This document shows, one piece after another, positions 51,240 through 60,326 of a stretch of DNA of 64,000 nt (position 1 is the first letter of the stretch; each line of letters begins with the position of its first letter). The notes below the pieces were generated by a model. The model had not been told where the DNA came from, searched no databases, and saw only the letters and a list, made by a program, of their open reading frames with translations. Both the position numbers and the translations under genes were made by a program. Source of the DNA: Acidobacteriota bacterium (GTDB lineage: Bacteria > Acidobacteriota > Thermoanaerobaculia > Multivoradales > JBCCEF01); assembly GCA_039028635.1 (NCBI GenBank), contig JBCCHV010000016.1, forward strand, positions 36,920 to 100,919, read 5' to 3'.

Positions 51240-54200
51240 CCTCCCTCCACCCGCCGTCGCGCCGGCTCGGCGAGGTCCCACAGGTCGACCAACGCCCGCT
51301 CCGCGGGGCGCAGATCGCGGCGCTCCCCCTCGGCCCACTCGTGGAGTCGCATGCGGGCGCCGGAATCGCCGCGCAGACAGGCTTCGGCGACGGAGCAGAA
51401 AGAGCAGAGGATGGGCTCCTTGCGGCCTTCCGGGTCGACCACCCGCGGAAAGAAGCTGCCCGCATCCCAGGCGGCGAGGGCGGTTCGCACGGCGTGGCCG
51501 AAGGCCTCTTCCATCGCCTCGTCACCGGCGGCGACCAGGAACTCCCGGGCGACCACCCCGGGGCGCAGAAAGAAGTAACGACCGGCGCCGCCGGCGAGCG
51601 CGTAGGCGACGCCCTGCAGGCGCCGCCCGGCGCTGATCTGATCGAGAAAGTGGCGCCGCCGGGTCTTGTCCTGCTTGGCTTCGGAGATCGGGCGACCGGT
51701 CTTGTAGTCGGTCAGGCGCCAGCGGCCGCCGTCGCCGGGGTCGAGGCGATCGGCCTTGAAGCGCACCGTGCGCTCACCGCCGGAGTCGTCCGGGAGGCGG
51801 ATCTCGCCGGCGATCTCCGGCCCGAGGGTGAGAACCGGCTCCGCCCACTCGCTGGCCGCGACCTCGTCGAGCAACGGCCGGGCGCGGGCGGCGAGGGCGC
51901 GGGCCATGCCGCGCAGGGCGACGCCATCCTCCTCGACCAGCCGCTCACTTTCCTCGGCCAGGATCTCGCTGACCGTGCCGTCGTCCGGCCAGGGGACCAG
52001 AAAGGCATCCTCCGGGCGGCTGGTGGCGAGGCTCGCGGGCAACCGAGGGGCGGCCCGCTGGACGATCGCCTCGAGGACGCGATGCACCACGTTGCCGAGG
52101 ATCAGGGGATCGATATCGGGCAGCGACTGGATCGGATCCGGCGTCGGCTCGACCCGCAGCAGGCGCTCGAGGAAAACCTGCCAAGGGCACGACGCAATAC
52201 CTTCGAGGGTGGTCACCGGCAAGACCTCGCGGCGGGGATCGTCGCCGCCTCCCGGCCGGCGACGGCCGATGAACCCGAAGTAGGGACCGAGGCTCGACCG
52301 CACGCTGCGGCCGGTAGCGCTGCGGCGGTCCGGGTCGAGCTCTTGCAGGATGGCGAAACGGGCCGCTGCCCAGGCGTCGGTGCTGGGCTCCGCGAGATGG
52401 GCGCTCCACCCCTGGCGGCTTTCGGCCATGGTCACCGGCAGCAGCCGCCGGAAGCTCTCCCGGCTGCCATGCAGGGCGGCGAGGATGGTGTGCTCCCGGG
52501 CCGGTCGCAGGGTCGGCTCGCGGGCGGCGAACCCGGGCATGGTGAAGAGGCCGTCGGCGCGCGCTACTCGGGGCGCCGTCGAGCCCCAGCGAGCCAGCAG
52601 GCGCTCGACCAGCGGCGACCGTGCCAGGGCGCGATCGTCGGCACCGGTGGCGGTCCAGGAGAGGGTGACCCGCGGGCTCGCCGAAAGGAGCTGGGCGAAC
52701 AGGTAGCGCTCCTCTTCGAAGCCTCGCCCCTTGAGTGGAATGTCCGGCAAGACCCCTTGCAGGGTGGTGCGCAGGTCGTCCGGAAGCAGAGGGTCTTCGC
52801 GCACCGTGCGCGGAAAAACGCCACGGTTGAGGCCGGCCACGAAAAGGTGCTCGAAGGTGCGACCGCGGGCCTCGGTGACGGTGAGCACCTGGACGCCGCC
52901 GCCGCTGCCGCCCAAGGCGGAGTAGCCGCCGCCTTCGTAGAGCGGCGCGAGGAGGGCTCGAAACTCGTCGAAGGTCAGCACCAGCTCGTTCGGTACTTCC
53001 GACCAGAGATGCTCCAAGGTGGCGTCGCGACGCCACCCGAGGGACTCGCGGAGCACTTTCTGGAGCCGTCCCAGATGGCGCCCGGCGGGTGCTCGGGCGG
53101 GCCACTCGGCGAGGCGATCGCCGAGGTCCCGGGCGGCGGCGATGGCGGCCCGCAGGTGGAAGCCGGAAACCCACCGGCGCACCGCCCGTGAGGGTCCGAC
53201 GGTGCCGTCCGGTGCCTCGCCGTCGTCCTTGGCTTCGAGGCTCGCGCCCGGTCGCAGGCCCTGACGCAGGGGCAGGCCGTAAGCATCTTCATGCAGGTAG
53301 CGATCGATCTCGAGCTCGGCGATATCGCGCAGGCGGCCGGCGCCGAGGGCGAAGAAGGCCAGCCGCAGGTCCATGCGTCGCTGCGCCTTGAGGGGACGAT
53401 CGCCGAGCTCGAGGGTGGCGTCGAGCCAGCGATCGGCGGGCAGGTCGGTGCCGCGCCGCAGGAGGTCGACGAGGGCGCGCTGGCGGCGGCCGTCGGGGGT
53501 CAGTGAGCCGGGTAGATCGAGCCCCGAGAAGGGCACCGCGAGGGCGCGCAGGTGACGGCGCAGGGGCAAGCGGTAGAGGTCGCCGTTGCGGACCACGATC
53601 GCGATGCCTTCAGGGCATTCGCCGGCGGCGAGGAGGTCGCGAATGCGTCGCACCAGCTCGCGTACCTCGGCGTCCAGGGCGGTGGCGTCGAAGAGCTCCA
53701 GATGGGGACGATCGGCGGTTCCTTCGCTGGACTCCGGGGCGTTTCCCAGGCGCTCCCTCAGGCGACTCGGGAAGGCCTCTTCGAGGTTCGGCTCAGGCTC
53801 TTCGAGGGTGGCCGGATCCGGTGGCAGGTCGAGCCAGAGGGACGCGCGGGGCTGGCGCAGGAGGACTTCGAGGAAGTCCGTCGCTCGGCCGGTGGCATCG
53901 GCGAAGCCGTGGACGTGGACGGCGCGGCTCGGCAGCAGCTCGGGTGCGGCGGCGAGACGCTCCGTGGCGCGAGCCAGCAGGTGTCCGGAGCGGCCGAGGC
54001 CGAGGGCTTCCGCGCCCTGCAGCAGGTGTCCGGCGATGCGAATCAGGGCTCGGCCGCGGTCGATGCCGAGGCGCGTCGTCGCGGCACTGCCGAGGGCCTC
54101 TTCGGCGGCACCGCCGTGAACCGCCTCGAAGCCGGCGTCGAGGAGATCGCGAACGGTGGCGGCGACGCCGCGATAGCCGTCCACGAGGTCGTCGAGGACC

Positions 54201-54532
54201 TGTGCCAGGAGCGGTTCCTCGCGCGCCAATCGGCGGGTGAGAAGGTCGAAGAGGAGGGCGCCCCGGGGAACCTCGTCGCCGCTGCGCTCGAGCACCTCGA
54301 GGGCGGTGGCGAAGAGGGTCTGAACTCGCAGTCCGAGGGCCGGGCGGCGAGGCGCCGCGACCACCTGGGCGGAGAGGTGCAGGCGCAGCGAGCGCGACGG
54401 AACGATCACCCGAACCGGTCGCGCCAGCAGCGTCGGCTCGCGCCGCGCTTCCTCACCGTGGGCGTCGAGGGCGGCGAGCAAGGCGGCCTCGACGGCTTGC
54501 GCACCGTGACCGATGCGGAGCGTTGCCATCAT
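51236..54532 (-). CDS. addB: AddB-like nuclease subunit
   Basis: About 1098 residues from ATG near 54532; an in-frame TTG at 54571 would add 13 residues. The C-terminal part has a PD-(D/E)XK nuclease core (WRLTDYKTGRPISEAKQ). The Fe-S cluster Cys pattern is typical of AddB: Cys in EGIASCPWQVFLERLL, and the CSFCSVAEAC triad (C-x2-C-x5-C) near residue 1055. The N-terminal helicase-like half lacks a recognisable Walker A: the start reads TLRIGHGAQAVEA, not GxGKT. That half is therefore probably a structural or Chi-scanning module, as in other AddB proteins. It works with AddA, encoded immediately downstream with a four-base overlap. Confidence 0.88.
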   Translation of the reverse strand: MMATLRIGHGAQAVEAALLAALDAHGEEARREPTLLARPVRVIVPSRSLRLHLSAQVVAAPRRPALGLRVQTLFATALEVLERSGDEVPRGALLFDLLTRRLAREEPLLAQVLDDLVDGYRGVAATVRDLLDAGFEAVHGGAAEEALGSAATTRLGIDRGRALIRIAGHLLQGAEALGLGRSGHLLARATERLAAAPELLPSRAVHVHGFADATGRATDFLEVLLRQPRASLWLDLPPDPATLEEPEPNLEEAFPSRLRERLGNAPESSEGTADRPHLELFDATALDAEVRELVRRIRDLLAAGECPEGIAIVVRNGDLYRLPLRRHLRALAVPFSGLDLPGSLTPDGRRQRALVDLLRRGTDLPADRWLDATLELGDRPLKAQRRMDLRLAFFALGAGRLRDIAELEIDRYLHEDAYGLPLRQGLRPGASLEAKDDGEAPDGTVGPSRAVRRWVSGFHLRAAIAAARDLGDRLAEWPARAPAGRHLGRLQKVLRESLGWRRDATLEHLWSEVPNELVLTFDEFRALLAPLYEGGGYSALGGSGGGVQVLTVTEARGRTFEHLFVAGLNRGVFPRTVREDPLLPDDLRTTLQGVLPDIPLKGRGFEEERYLFAQLLSASPRVTLSWTATGADDRALARSPLVERLLARWGSTAPRVARADGLFTMPGFAAREPTLRPAREHTILAALHGSRESFRRLLPVTMAESRQGWSAHLAEPSTDAWAAARFAILQELDPDRRSATGRSVRSSLGPYFGFIGRRRPGGGDDPRREVLPVTTLEGIASCPWQVFLERLLRVEPTPDPIQSLPDIDPLILGNVVHRVLEAIVQRAAPRLPASLATSRPEDAFLVPWPDDGTVSEILAEESERLVEEDGVALRGMARALAARARPLLDEVAASEWAEPVLTLGPEIAGEIRLPDDSGGERTVRFKADRLDPGDGGRWRLTDYKTGRPISEAKQDKTRRRHFLDQISAGRRLQGVAYALAGGAGRYFFLRPGVVAREFLVAAGDEAMEEAFGHAVRTALAAWDAGSFFPRVVDPEGRKEPILCSFCSVAEACLRGDSGARMRLHEWAEGERRDLRPAERALVDLWDLAEPARRRVEGG

Positions 54533-54576
54533 CTTCGCGAGTATGCGAGCACGGGCAAGGGACGATGTCAACTTCT

Positions 54577-54601
54577 CAGGGGGGCCTTTGTCCCCCTGAA
54601 A
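54577..54601 (-). terminator. Hairpin between the VWA and addB genes
   Basis: TCAGGGGG and CCCCCTGA can pair around an eight-base loop (coordinates approximate by one base). It lies downstream of the VWA stop and just ahead of addB on the minus strand, so it may separate the two transcripts. No U-run follows. Confidence 0.4.
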
Positions 54602-54608
54602 TAGGGCG

Positions 54609-55697
54609 CTATCGCAGTCGTCGGCGGCGGTTGCGGATGTAATCCGCCATGATGAACTCGCCGAGGTCGTAGGGCGAGGAGAAGTAGGCCCGGCCGCGGT
54701 TGATCTGGGTGAGCTTCTCGACGAACTCCGTCAGCATGGGGTCGGTGGCCAGCATGAAGGTGGTGATGACGACCTTCTGGCGGCGGCACTGGTCGGCTTC
54801 TTCGAGGGTGGCGTTGACGATCCGCATGTCGAGGCCGAAGGGGTTTTTGAAGATCTGGCCGCCCTCGGTGATCGCCGAAGGTTTGCCGTCGGTGATCAGG
54901 AAGATCTGCTTGTTGGGCTGCTTCTTGCGGGCCAGCAAGCCGCGGGCGAGCTGCAAGGCTTCGCGGGTGTTGGTGTGGTAGGGCCCGGCTTCGATGTAGG
55001 GCAGGTCGCCGAGCTCCACCGGCTCGGCGCGGTCGCCGAAGAGGATGACGCCGAGGTGATCCTTCGGGTACTTGGTGGTGATCAGCTCGGTGAGGGCGAG
55101 GGCGACCTTCTTGGCCGGCGTGATGCGGTCCTCGCCGTAGAGGATCATCGAGTGGCTGATGTCGATGGCGACGATGGTGGCGCAGGAGGTCAGGTGCTCG
55201 GTCTCGAAGACCTCGAGGTCGTCCTCGGCGAGGTGCAGGTCGCCGCCGGTACGGCGCAGGGCATTCTGCAGCGAGCGTGGCCCATCGAGGTGGTGGAGGG
55301 CGTCGCCGAAGCGGAAGCGGCGGCTTTCCGGCAGCCGCTCGACGCCTTCGCCGGGGGAGCGCACCGCGTGGTAGCCGGGGCCGGAGCGGTCGAGGCCGGC
55401 GAAGATCTCCTCGAAGGCACTCTGGCGGATGCGGCGCTCGCCGCCGGCCGTCAAATGCATGCGGCCCTCGCCGTCGCGGCCGATCATCTCGCGGTTCTCG
55501 AGGCTGTCGAAGAAAGCCTCGAGATCGACATTCTCGTCGAGGTAGCCCTGCTCCTGGAGCTGGCGCATCCAGTCCATCGCCTCCTCGACGTCGCCGCCGG
55601 CGGCGAGGACGAGCTGATTGAAGAACTGCAGGAGGTCGAGACCCTCGAGGAGAGCCCGCAGGAGCTCGGGATCGAGGTGCCGATAGCGATGTCGCAT
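54609..55697 (-). CDS. VWA-domain protein
   Basis: A 362-residue protein. The C-terminal half is a von Willebrand A domain with a MIDAS site: DISHS near residue 180 (VAIDISHSMILYG), a threonine in HTNTREALQLARG, and the Asp of FLITDGKPSAIT. The N-terminal half is helical (LRALLEGLDLLQFFNQLVLA) and contains an acidic stretch. It follows a MoxR-type ATPase gene by 71 bases, the standard MoxR/VWA pairing in which the ATPase assembles or activates a substrate presented by the VWA protein. Confidence 0.9.
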   Translation of the reverse strand: MRHRYRHLDPELLRALLEGLDLLQFFNQLVLAAGGDVEEAMDWMRQLQEQGYLDENVDLEAFFDSLENREMIGRDGEGRMHLTAGGERRIRQSAFEEIFAGLDRSGPGYHAVRSPGEGVERLPESRRFRFGDALHHLDGPRSLQNALRRTGGDLHLAEDDLEVFETEHLTSCATIVAIDISHSMILYGEDRITPAKKVALALTELITTKYPKDHLGVILFGDRAEPVELGDLPYIEAGPYHTNTREALQLARGLLARKKQPNKQIFLITDGKPSAITEGGQIFKNPFGLDMRIVNATLEEADQCRRQKVVITTFMLATDPMLTEFVEKLTQINRGRAYFSSPYDLGEFIMADYIRNRRRRLR

Positions 55698-55768
55698 CTC
55701 CCTACCTCCAGTTCTTGTCGCGGGCTCGGTCGGGCCGGTCCCGAGGTGGTGGCGGCGCGTCGCCGCCG

Positions 55769-57259
55769 TCAGTTGACCTCGCCGCGATCACGGCCACGGC
55801 CACGGCGCGGCTTGAGGAGCTGGAACTTGACCATCTCCTTGTAGCTCACCCGGCTGTCGAGGTCTTCCCGCGCCAGCTTGAGGTGTTGGTGCAGCCCTTC
55901 GAGCACCATCTCGGCGGCGAAGGCGCGCTCTTCGCGAGTCTCCTGGGCGGCGATGAGGGCGGCCAGCCCGGGCACTCGCGCCAGCTCGGCTTCGTAGTCG
56001 GCGAAGGGCGCCTCGTCGGAGAGCTCGATCTGGTTGCCGTCGGCGAACCAGGAGACGATCTCGGCATAAGGGCCATCGTCGTCCTCGCCGCCGCTACCAA
56101 GCTCCTTACCGACCTCCGGAAAGCTCTCATGGAAGACCGTCTTGACCGCCTGGCCGATGAGCTTTCGAACCACCACCTCGGCGCCCTGCTGCTCGCCTTC
56201 GTAGACCATCTCGACCTTGCCGGTGATCGCCGGCAGGAGCATGTGGAGGTCGCAAACCCGCGGCAGGGTGGGGCGGTCGCCGGTGACCAGGGCACGGCGC
56301 TCGAGGTTGGAAGCGAGCAGCTCGAGAGCCGAGATCGAAACCCGCGCGCTGACCCCCGAGGCCTGGTCGATGAGCTCGCTCTCGCGGGCGGCGACGGCGA
56401 TCTCCTCGACCAGGCGGCGGCAGAGGTCCGGAATCACGACGCCGTCCTGGCGTTCGCGTTCCGTCCACGCCTGGCCGGCGGTGATCTCCATGGCGGTAGC
56501 GACATCTGGCGGGTAGTGGGTCAAGATCTGCGAGGCGATGCGATCCTTGAGCGGCGTGATGATGCTGCCGCGGTTGGTGTAGTCCTCGGGATTGGCCGAG
56601 AACACCATCAGGAGGTCGAGGGGAATGCGCACCGGAAAGCCGCGGATTTGGAGGTCACGCTCCTCGAGGATGTTGAACAGGCCGACCTGAATGCGGGGGG
56701 CGAGGTCGGGCAGCTCGTTGATCGCGAAGATGCCGCGGTTGGTGCGCGGCACGATGCCGAAGTGAATGACCTCCGGATCGGCGAAGGTGAGCTTGCGGGT
56801 CGCCGCCTTGATCGGGTCGATGTCGCCCAGCAGATCGGCGATGGAGACGTCCGGCGTCGCCAGCTTTTCGTTGTAGCGCGCCGAGCGCTCGAGCCACTCG
56901 ATGGGCGTCTCGTCACCGTGCTCGGCGATCAGGCGGTGGCCCCAGGTCGAGATCGGCGCCAGCGGATCCTCCTGCAGCTCGCTGCCGGCGATCACCGGCA
57001 CGGCGTCGTCGAGGAGGCTGGGCAGGGCGCGCAAGATTTTGGTCTTGGCTTGGCCGCGGAGTCCGAGAAGGATGAAATCGTGGCCCGCCAGCAAGGCGTT
57101 GACGATCCCCGGAATGACGGTGCGCTCGTAGCCCAGGATGCCCGGGAAGAGGGTTTCGCCGGCGGCCAGCTTGCGGCGCAGGTTGGCCCGCATCTCGGCT
57201 TTCACGGTGCGGGGTTGGTAGCCCGTTGCGCGCAGCTCACCGAGGGTCTTGGCGGTCAT
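55769..57259 (-). CDS. MoxR/Mg-chelatase-I-like AAA+ ATPase
   Basis: A 496-residue protein from ATG 57259, sharing one base with the trxB stop; the frame is open upstream but begins here by overlap. Walker A is GLRGQAKT at 66-73, as in magnesium-chelatase subunit I. The Walker-B-like strand reads GIFAINELPDL, so the expected Asp before Glu182 is Asn181. The LDLLMVFSANPEDYTNRGS sensor strand and DRIASQI arginine-finger region are intact. MoxR ATPases pair with VWA proteins, and one is encoded just downstream. Target unknown. The Asp-to-Asn change could reduce hydrolysis. Confidence 0.9.
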   Translation of the reverse strand: MTAKTLGELRATGYQPRTVKAEMRANLRRKLAAGETLFPGILGYERTVIPGIVNALLAGHDFILLGLRGQAKTKILRALPSLLDDAVPVIAGSELQEDPLAPISTWGHRLIAEHGDETPIEWLERSARYNEKLATPDVSIADLLGDIDPIKAATRKLTFADPEVIHFGIVPRTNRGIFAINELPDLAPRIQVGLFNILEERDLQIRGFPVRIPLDLLMVFSANPEDYTNRGSIITPLKDRIASQILTHYPPDVATAMEITAGQAWTERERQDGVVIPDLCRRLVEEIAVAARESELIDQASGVSARVSISALELLASNLERRALVTGDRPTLPRVCDLHMLLPAITGKVEMVYEGEQQGAEVVVRKLIGQAVKTVFHESFPEVGKELGSGGEDDDGPYAEIVSWFADGNQIELSDEAPFADYEAELARVPGLAALIAAQETREERAFAAEMVLEGLHQHLKLAREDLDSRVSYKEMVKFQLLKPRRGRGRDRGEVN

Positions 57260-58206
57260 CAGTCCTGGGCCTCGAGCCAGCGTTCGGCGTCGATGGCGGC
57301 GCGGCAACCGCTGCCGGCGGCGGTGACCGCCTGGCGGTAGATCGGATCCATGGCGTCGCCGCAGGCGAAGACCCCTTCGACGTTGGTGCGGGTCGAGGGC
57401 TCGTCGACCTTGAGGTAGCCGACGTCGTCGCGCTCGAGGGTGTTCTCGAACAGCTCCGTGTTGGGCTTGTGGCCGATGGCCAGGAACAGGCCCTGGGTGG
57501 GGAAGTCGCGCTCTTCGCCGTTGCGCGTGTCGCGCACTCGCACCGCATGGACGCCGTCTTCGCGGCTGCCGAGAACATCGGTCACTTCGTGATGCCAGAG
57601 GAACTCGATCTTGTCGTTGGCCAGCGCCCGGTCCTGCATGATCTTAGAAGCGCGCAGCTCGCCACGGCGATGGATGACGGTGACCTTGGTGGCGTACTTG
57701 GTGAGGAAGGTGGCTTCCTCCATCGCGCTGTCGCCGCCGCCGACGATCACGATCTCCTTGTCCTTGAAGAAAAAGCCGTCGCAGGTGGCACAGGCTGAGA
57801 CCCCATAGCCCATCAGGTGCTCTTCGGCCGGCAGGCCGAGGAGCTTGGCGGTGGCACCGGTGGCGATGATCAGCGAGCCGGCGGTGTACTCGGCGCCGTC
57901 GTCGGTGGTGACGCGGAAAGGGCGCTGGCTGAGGTCGACAGCGGTCGCCGCCTCGAACTTGACCTGGGTTCCGAAGCGCTTCACCTGCTCGCGCATGCGC
58001 TCCATCAGCTCGGGGCCGAGGATGCCCTCCGGAAAACCGGGATAGTTCTCGACGTCGGTGGTGATGGTGAGCTGGCCACCGGGTTGATTGCCCTCCAGAA
58101 TGAGGGGGGTGAGATTGGCCCGGGCGGCATAGAGGGCGGCGGTGAAGCCGGCCGGCCCGGATCCGATGATGATCACTTGATAGTGCTCGCGGTCGCTCTT
58201 CGACAT
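57259..58206 (-). CDS. trxB: Thioredoxin reductase
   Basis: A 315-residue FAD- and NADPH-dependent enzyme that reduces thioredoxin. The FAD site is [20 protein letters not shown] at the start. The redox-active CATC is at residues 139-142 ([15 protein letters not shown]). The NADPH site is [20 protein letters not shown], and the C-terminal FAD motif is [11 protein letters not shown]. Length and motifs are normal for low-molecular-weight TrxR. The stop overlaps the MoxR-like start by one base, which links it to a run of unrelated minus-strand genes. It diverges from ferritin across 194 bases. Confidence 0.97.
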   Translation of the reverse strand: MSKSDREHYQVIIIGSGPAGFTAALYAARANLTPLILEGNQPGGQLTITTDVENYPGFPEGILGPELMERMREQVKRFGTQVKFEAATAVDLSQRPFRVTTDDGAEYTAGSLIIATGATAKLLGLPAEEHLMGYGVSACATCDGFFFKDKEIVIVGGGDSAMEEATFLTKYATKVTVIHRRGELRASKIMQDRALANDKIEFLWHHEVTDVLGSREDGVHAVRVRDTRNGEERDFPTQGLFLAIGHKPNTELFENTLERDDVGYLKVDEPSTRTNVEGVFACGDAMDPIYRQAVTAAGSGCRAAIDAERWLEAQD

Positions 58207-58400
58207 GGCGATTTTGCGCTCCCTTGACTAGAATTTCAGGGCCGGAGGGGTTGCCCGGCGGATGGTGTCGGCGGGGCAGTGGTCGGGCGCCGCGACGGAT
58301 CCGCAGTATAGAACAGCAACCTGCTGTCAGGACTTCCCGCCGGAGTGAATTGCAGTTCTCGCTGGATCCGTTCGAGCTACTGACTTTCGAAGGAGTTCCT

Positions 58401-58916
58401 ATGCTTGCCAGTCACCAGTTGATCTCTGCCCTCAACCAGCAGGTCGGACACGAGATGGGAGCGTCCATGCAGTACGTCTGCATCGCTTCCTATTTCGACT
58501 CCGAGGCCCTGCCGGAGCTGGCCACGTTTTTCTACCGCCAGTCGGAGGAAGAGCGCGACCACGCGATGAAGATCGTACGTTTCATCAATGACGTCGGTGG
58601 GCAGGTCGAGATCCCCGAGGTCCCGGCCGTCAGCAGCCAGTTCGACAGCGCCGAGGCGGCGGTCGAGAAGAGCCTGGCCTGGGAGGAAGAGGTGACGCGT
58701 CAGATCTATGGCCTGGTCGAGATCGCCCAGGACGACAAAAACTACATCGCGATGCGCTTCTTGGACTGGTTCGTCAACGAGCAGCTCGAAGAGGTCACCA
58801 CCGTCGGCGAGCTATTGCAGGTGGTGCGCCGGGCGGGTCCGCAGGGCCTGCTGCACGTCGAAGACTACCTGTCGCGTCGGCCGGCGGTGCACGACGACGA
58901 GGATGGTGAGGACTAG
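58401..58916 (+). CDS. Ferritin
   Basis: A 171-residue protein from ATG 58401 behind AAGGAG; the open frame extends 59 codons upstream but lacks ferritin similarity. The ferroxidase ligands are E18, E51 and H54 (QSEEERDHA), with MQYVCIASYFDSEALPELA between, and E-rich helices (WEEEVTRQIYGLVEIAQDDKN) follow. FLDWFVNEQLEEVTTVGELLQ ends the four-helix bundle. Ferritin oxidises and stores iron in a 24-mer. Its divergence from trxB places iron storage next to thiol-redox genes, which suggests joint control under oxidative stress. Confidence 0.95.
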   Translation: MLASHQLISALNQQVGHEMGASMQYVCIASYFDSEALPELATFFYRQSEEERDHAMKIVRFINDVGGQVEIPEVPAVSSQFDSAEAAVEKSLAWEEEVTRQIYGLVEIAQDDKNYIAMRFLDWFVNEQLEEVTTVGELLQVVRRAGPQGLLHVEDYLSRRPAVHDDEDGED

Positions 58917-59017
58917 GACTTCGCGGGCGCCAAGGACCTGCTCGGATTGCCCGCTGTAAGGTCCTGAGCCACGGGCCGCGGCGCGGCTCGGGCCAAAGCT
59001 TTGGTTCGAGTCTGGCA

Positions 59018-59034
59018 GGCCCGTTCCTCGGGCC
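59018..59034. terminator. Hairpin between ferritin and AraC-type gene
   Basis: GGCCCG and CGGGCC pair around TTCCT, between two convergent genes. It may terminate either transcript; no clear U-run follows. Confidence 0.45.
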
Positions 59035-59040
59035 GGCAAG

Positions 59041-60042
59041 CTAGCTCCCCCGAGGCGAGTGACGAACTCGGTCTGGGGTTTCGCCGGTCCAGGACCGAAA
59101 GGCCCGGAAGAAAGAGCTCGGTTCGGCGTAGCCGAGCAAGAATCCGATCTCGGCATAGGACAGGTCGCTGTTGGCGAGATAATGGTGGGCGAGCTGCTTC
59201 CTGGTGTCCTTCACCAGTTGCTTGTAGCTGGTGCCGCTTTGATTCAGACGACGCTGGACGGTGCGGGCACTCAGGCCGAGCCGGCGGCTCGTGATCTCGA
59301 TCGACGAGTCCCCGCTCGGCAGGCTCTCGAGAAGAACCGACCGAATCCGCTCCGCGATCGAAGCCGACGCTTCGTGCTCGTCGAGACCACGCCGGAGCTC
59401 GGGCTCGAAGGCTTGCCAGACGGTTTCGCTGGCGGTCAGGAATGGGCGGCTGGCGTCGGTGGGCCGAAAGGTCACGGCGAGTCTTTCAGAGCTCAACGGT
59501 GTGACTCCGAAGAAATCCTCGAAGTCCTCTCTCGGCGTCATGGGATGAGGGCCTTCGACTCTCAGCGGCCGAATCCGCTCGCGAGTGCCGATGCGAGCGA
59601 TTTGGGTCAGAAAGACCAGCTCCGTGGCACCGAGTGCTGGTGGCACAGCACCGACCGGAGCATCCCATCGCTTGCTGACCGAGAGCCCCCTTGAATCGTC
59701 TTCAACGATCAGGCGGACCGGCGCGATGAGCCGCTTATACTCGGCGATCCGCTTCACGGCTGTTCTCAGATCAGGGCTACAGAGGGCCGCGAAGATGGCG
59801 GGGTGAAAGGTCTCCGGGGTACTCGCAATCCCGAGCCGAATCGGCAGGGTGGGCTCGTCCGCCTCGGCTTCGAGGGCCTTCCAGAATCGGAAGTACTCCT
59901 CGACGGTCAGGCGTGCTTGAGGTCGTGCCAAGAGATCTCGAGCGAGGTTTGCCCGTCGCAGCACATTGTCGGCCTGGATCTTCAGATCCCGCAAGACGAT
60001 TCCCCATCCTCGATCGAGAACAACCTCTTTCCTGTCGCTCAT
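59041..60042 (-). CDS. AraC family transcriptional regulator
   Basis: A 333-residue activator. Residues 20-200 resemble the OruR/arabinose-binding-2 type sensory domain (LRRANLARDLLARPQARLTV, then IRLGIASTPETFHPAIFAAL, then FGVTPLSSERLAVTFRP). Residues about 235-330 hold two helix-turn-helix motifs (TSRRLGLSARTVQRRLNQSG and AEIGFLLGYAEPSSFFRAFR, followed by WTGETPDRVR). This class binds a small effector and activates neighbouring genes. It diverges from the alpha/beta hydrolase at 60327, a likely target. Confidence 0.92.
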   Translation of the reverse strand: MSDRKEVVLDRGWGIVLRDLKIQADNVLRRANLARDLLARPQARLTVEEYFRFWKALEAEADEPTLPIRLGIASTPETFHPAIFAALCSPDLRTAVKRIAEYKRLIAPVRLIVEDDSRGLSVSKRWDAPVGAVPPALGATELVFLTQIARIGTRERIRPLRVEGPHPMTPREDFEDFFGVTPLSSERLAVTFRPTDASRPFLTASETVWQAFEPELRRGLDEHEASASIAERIRSVLLESLPSGDSSIEITSRRLGLSARTVQRRLNQSGTSYKQLVKDTRKQLAHHYLANSDLSYAEIGFLLGYAEPSSFFRAFRSWTGETPDRVRHSPRGS

Positions 60043-60326
60043 CTCTTCACTCCTCGGGTTCCGATTCGTCTTGTCTCATCCTACGGGCGGGAAGCCCTGC
60101 ATCCCTTGCCAGATCGCGCCACTCTCGAATCCAAGTTGGCCGCTTTTGGCGCTTGGTGTCAATCACTTGGCGGCTTCTGCTAATGACCCCTGCGCTAAGT
60201 CTTGGCACTATGGACTCGTCCGGTCACGCTGGCATCGGAACTACAGGATGCCGGCTGGATGATCGGGCCAACCCGGCGGCGGCTAGCCTCGCGGGACCAG
60301 AAGGCCTCGACGAAAGGACGTTAGAG
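60043..60326. promoter_or_regulatory. Divergent region between the AraC and hydrolase genes
   Basis: About 280 bases, no gene accepted. It should contain the promoters for both directions and, if the AraC-type regulator controls the hydrolase, its binding sites. I did not see direct repeats strong enough to name. Codons upstream of 60327 are open in the hydrolase frame but lack any conserved sequence. Confidence 0.4.
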
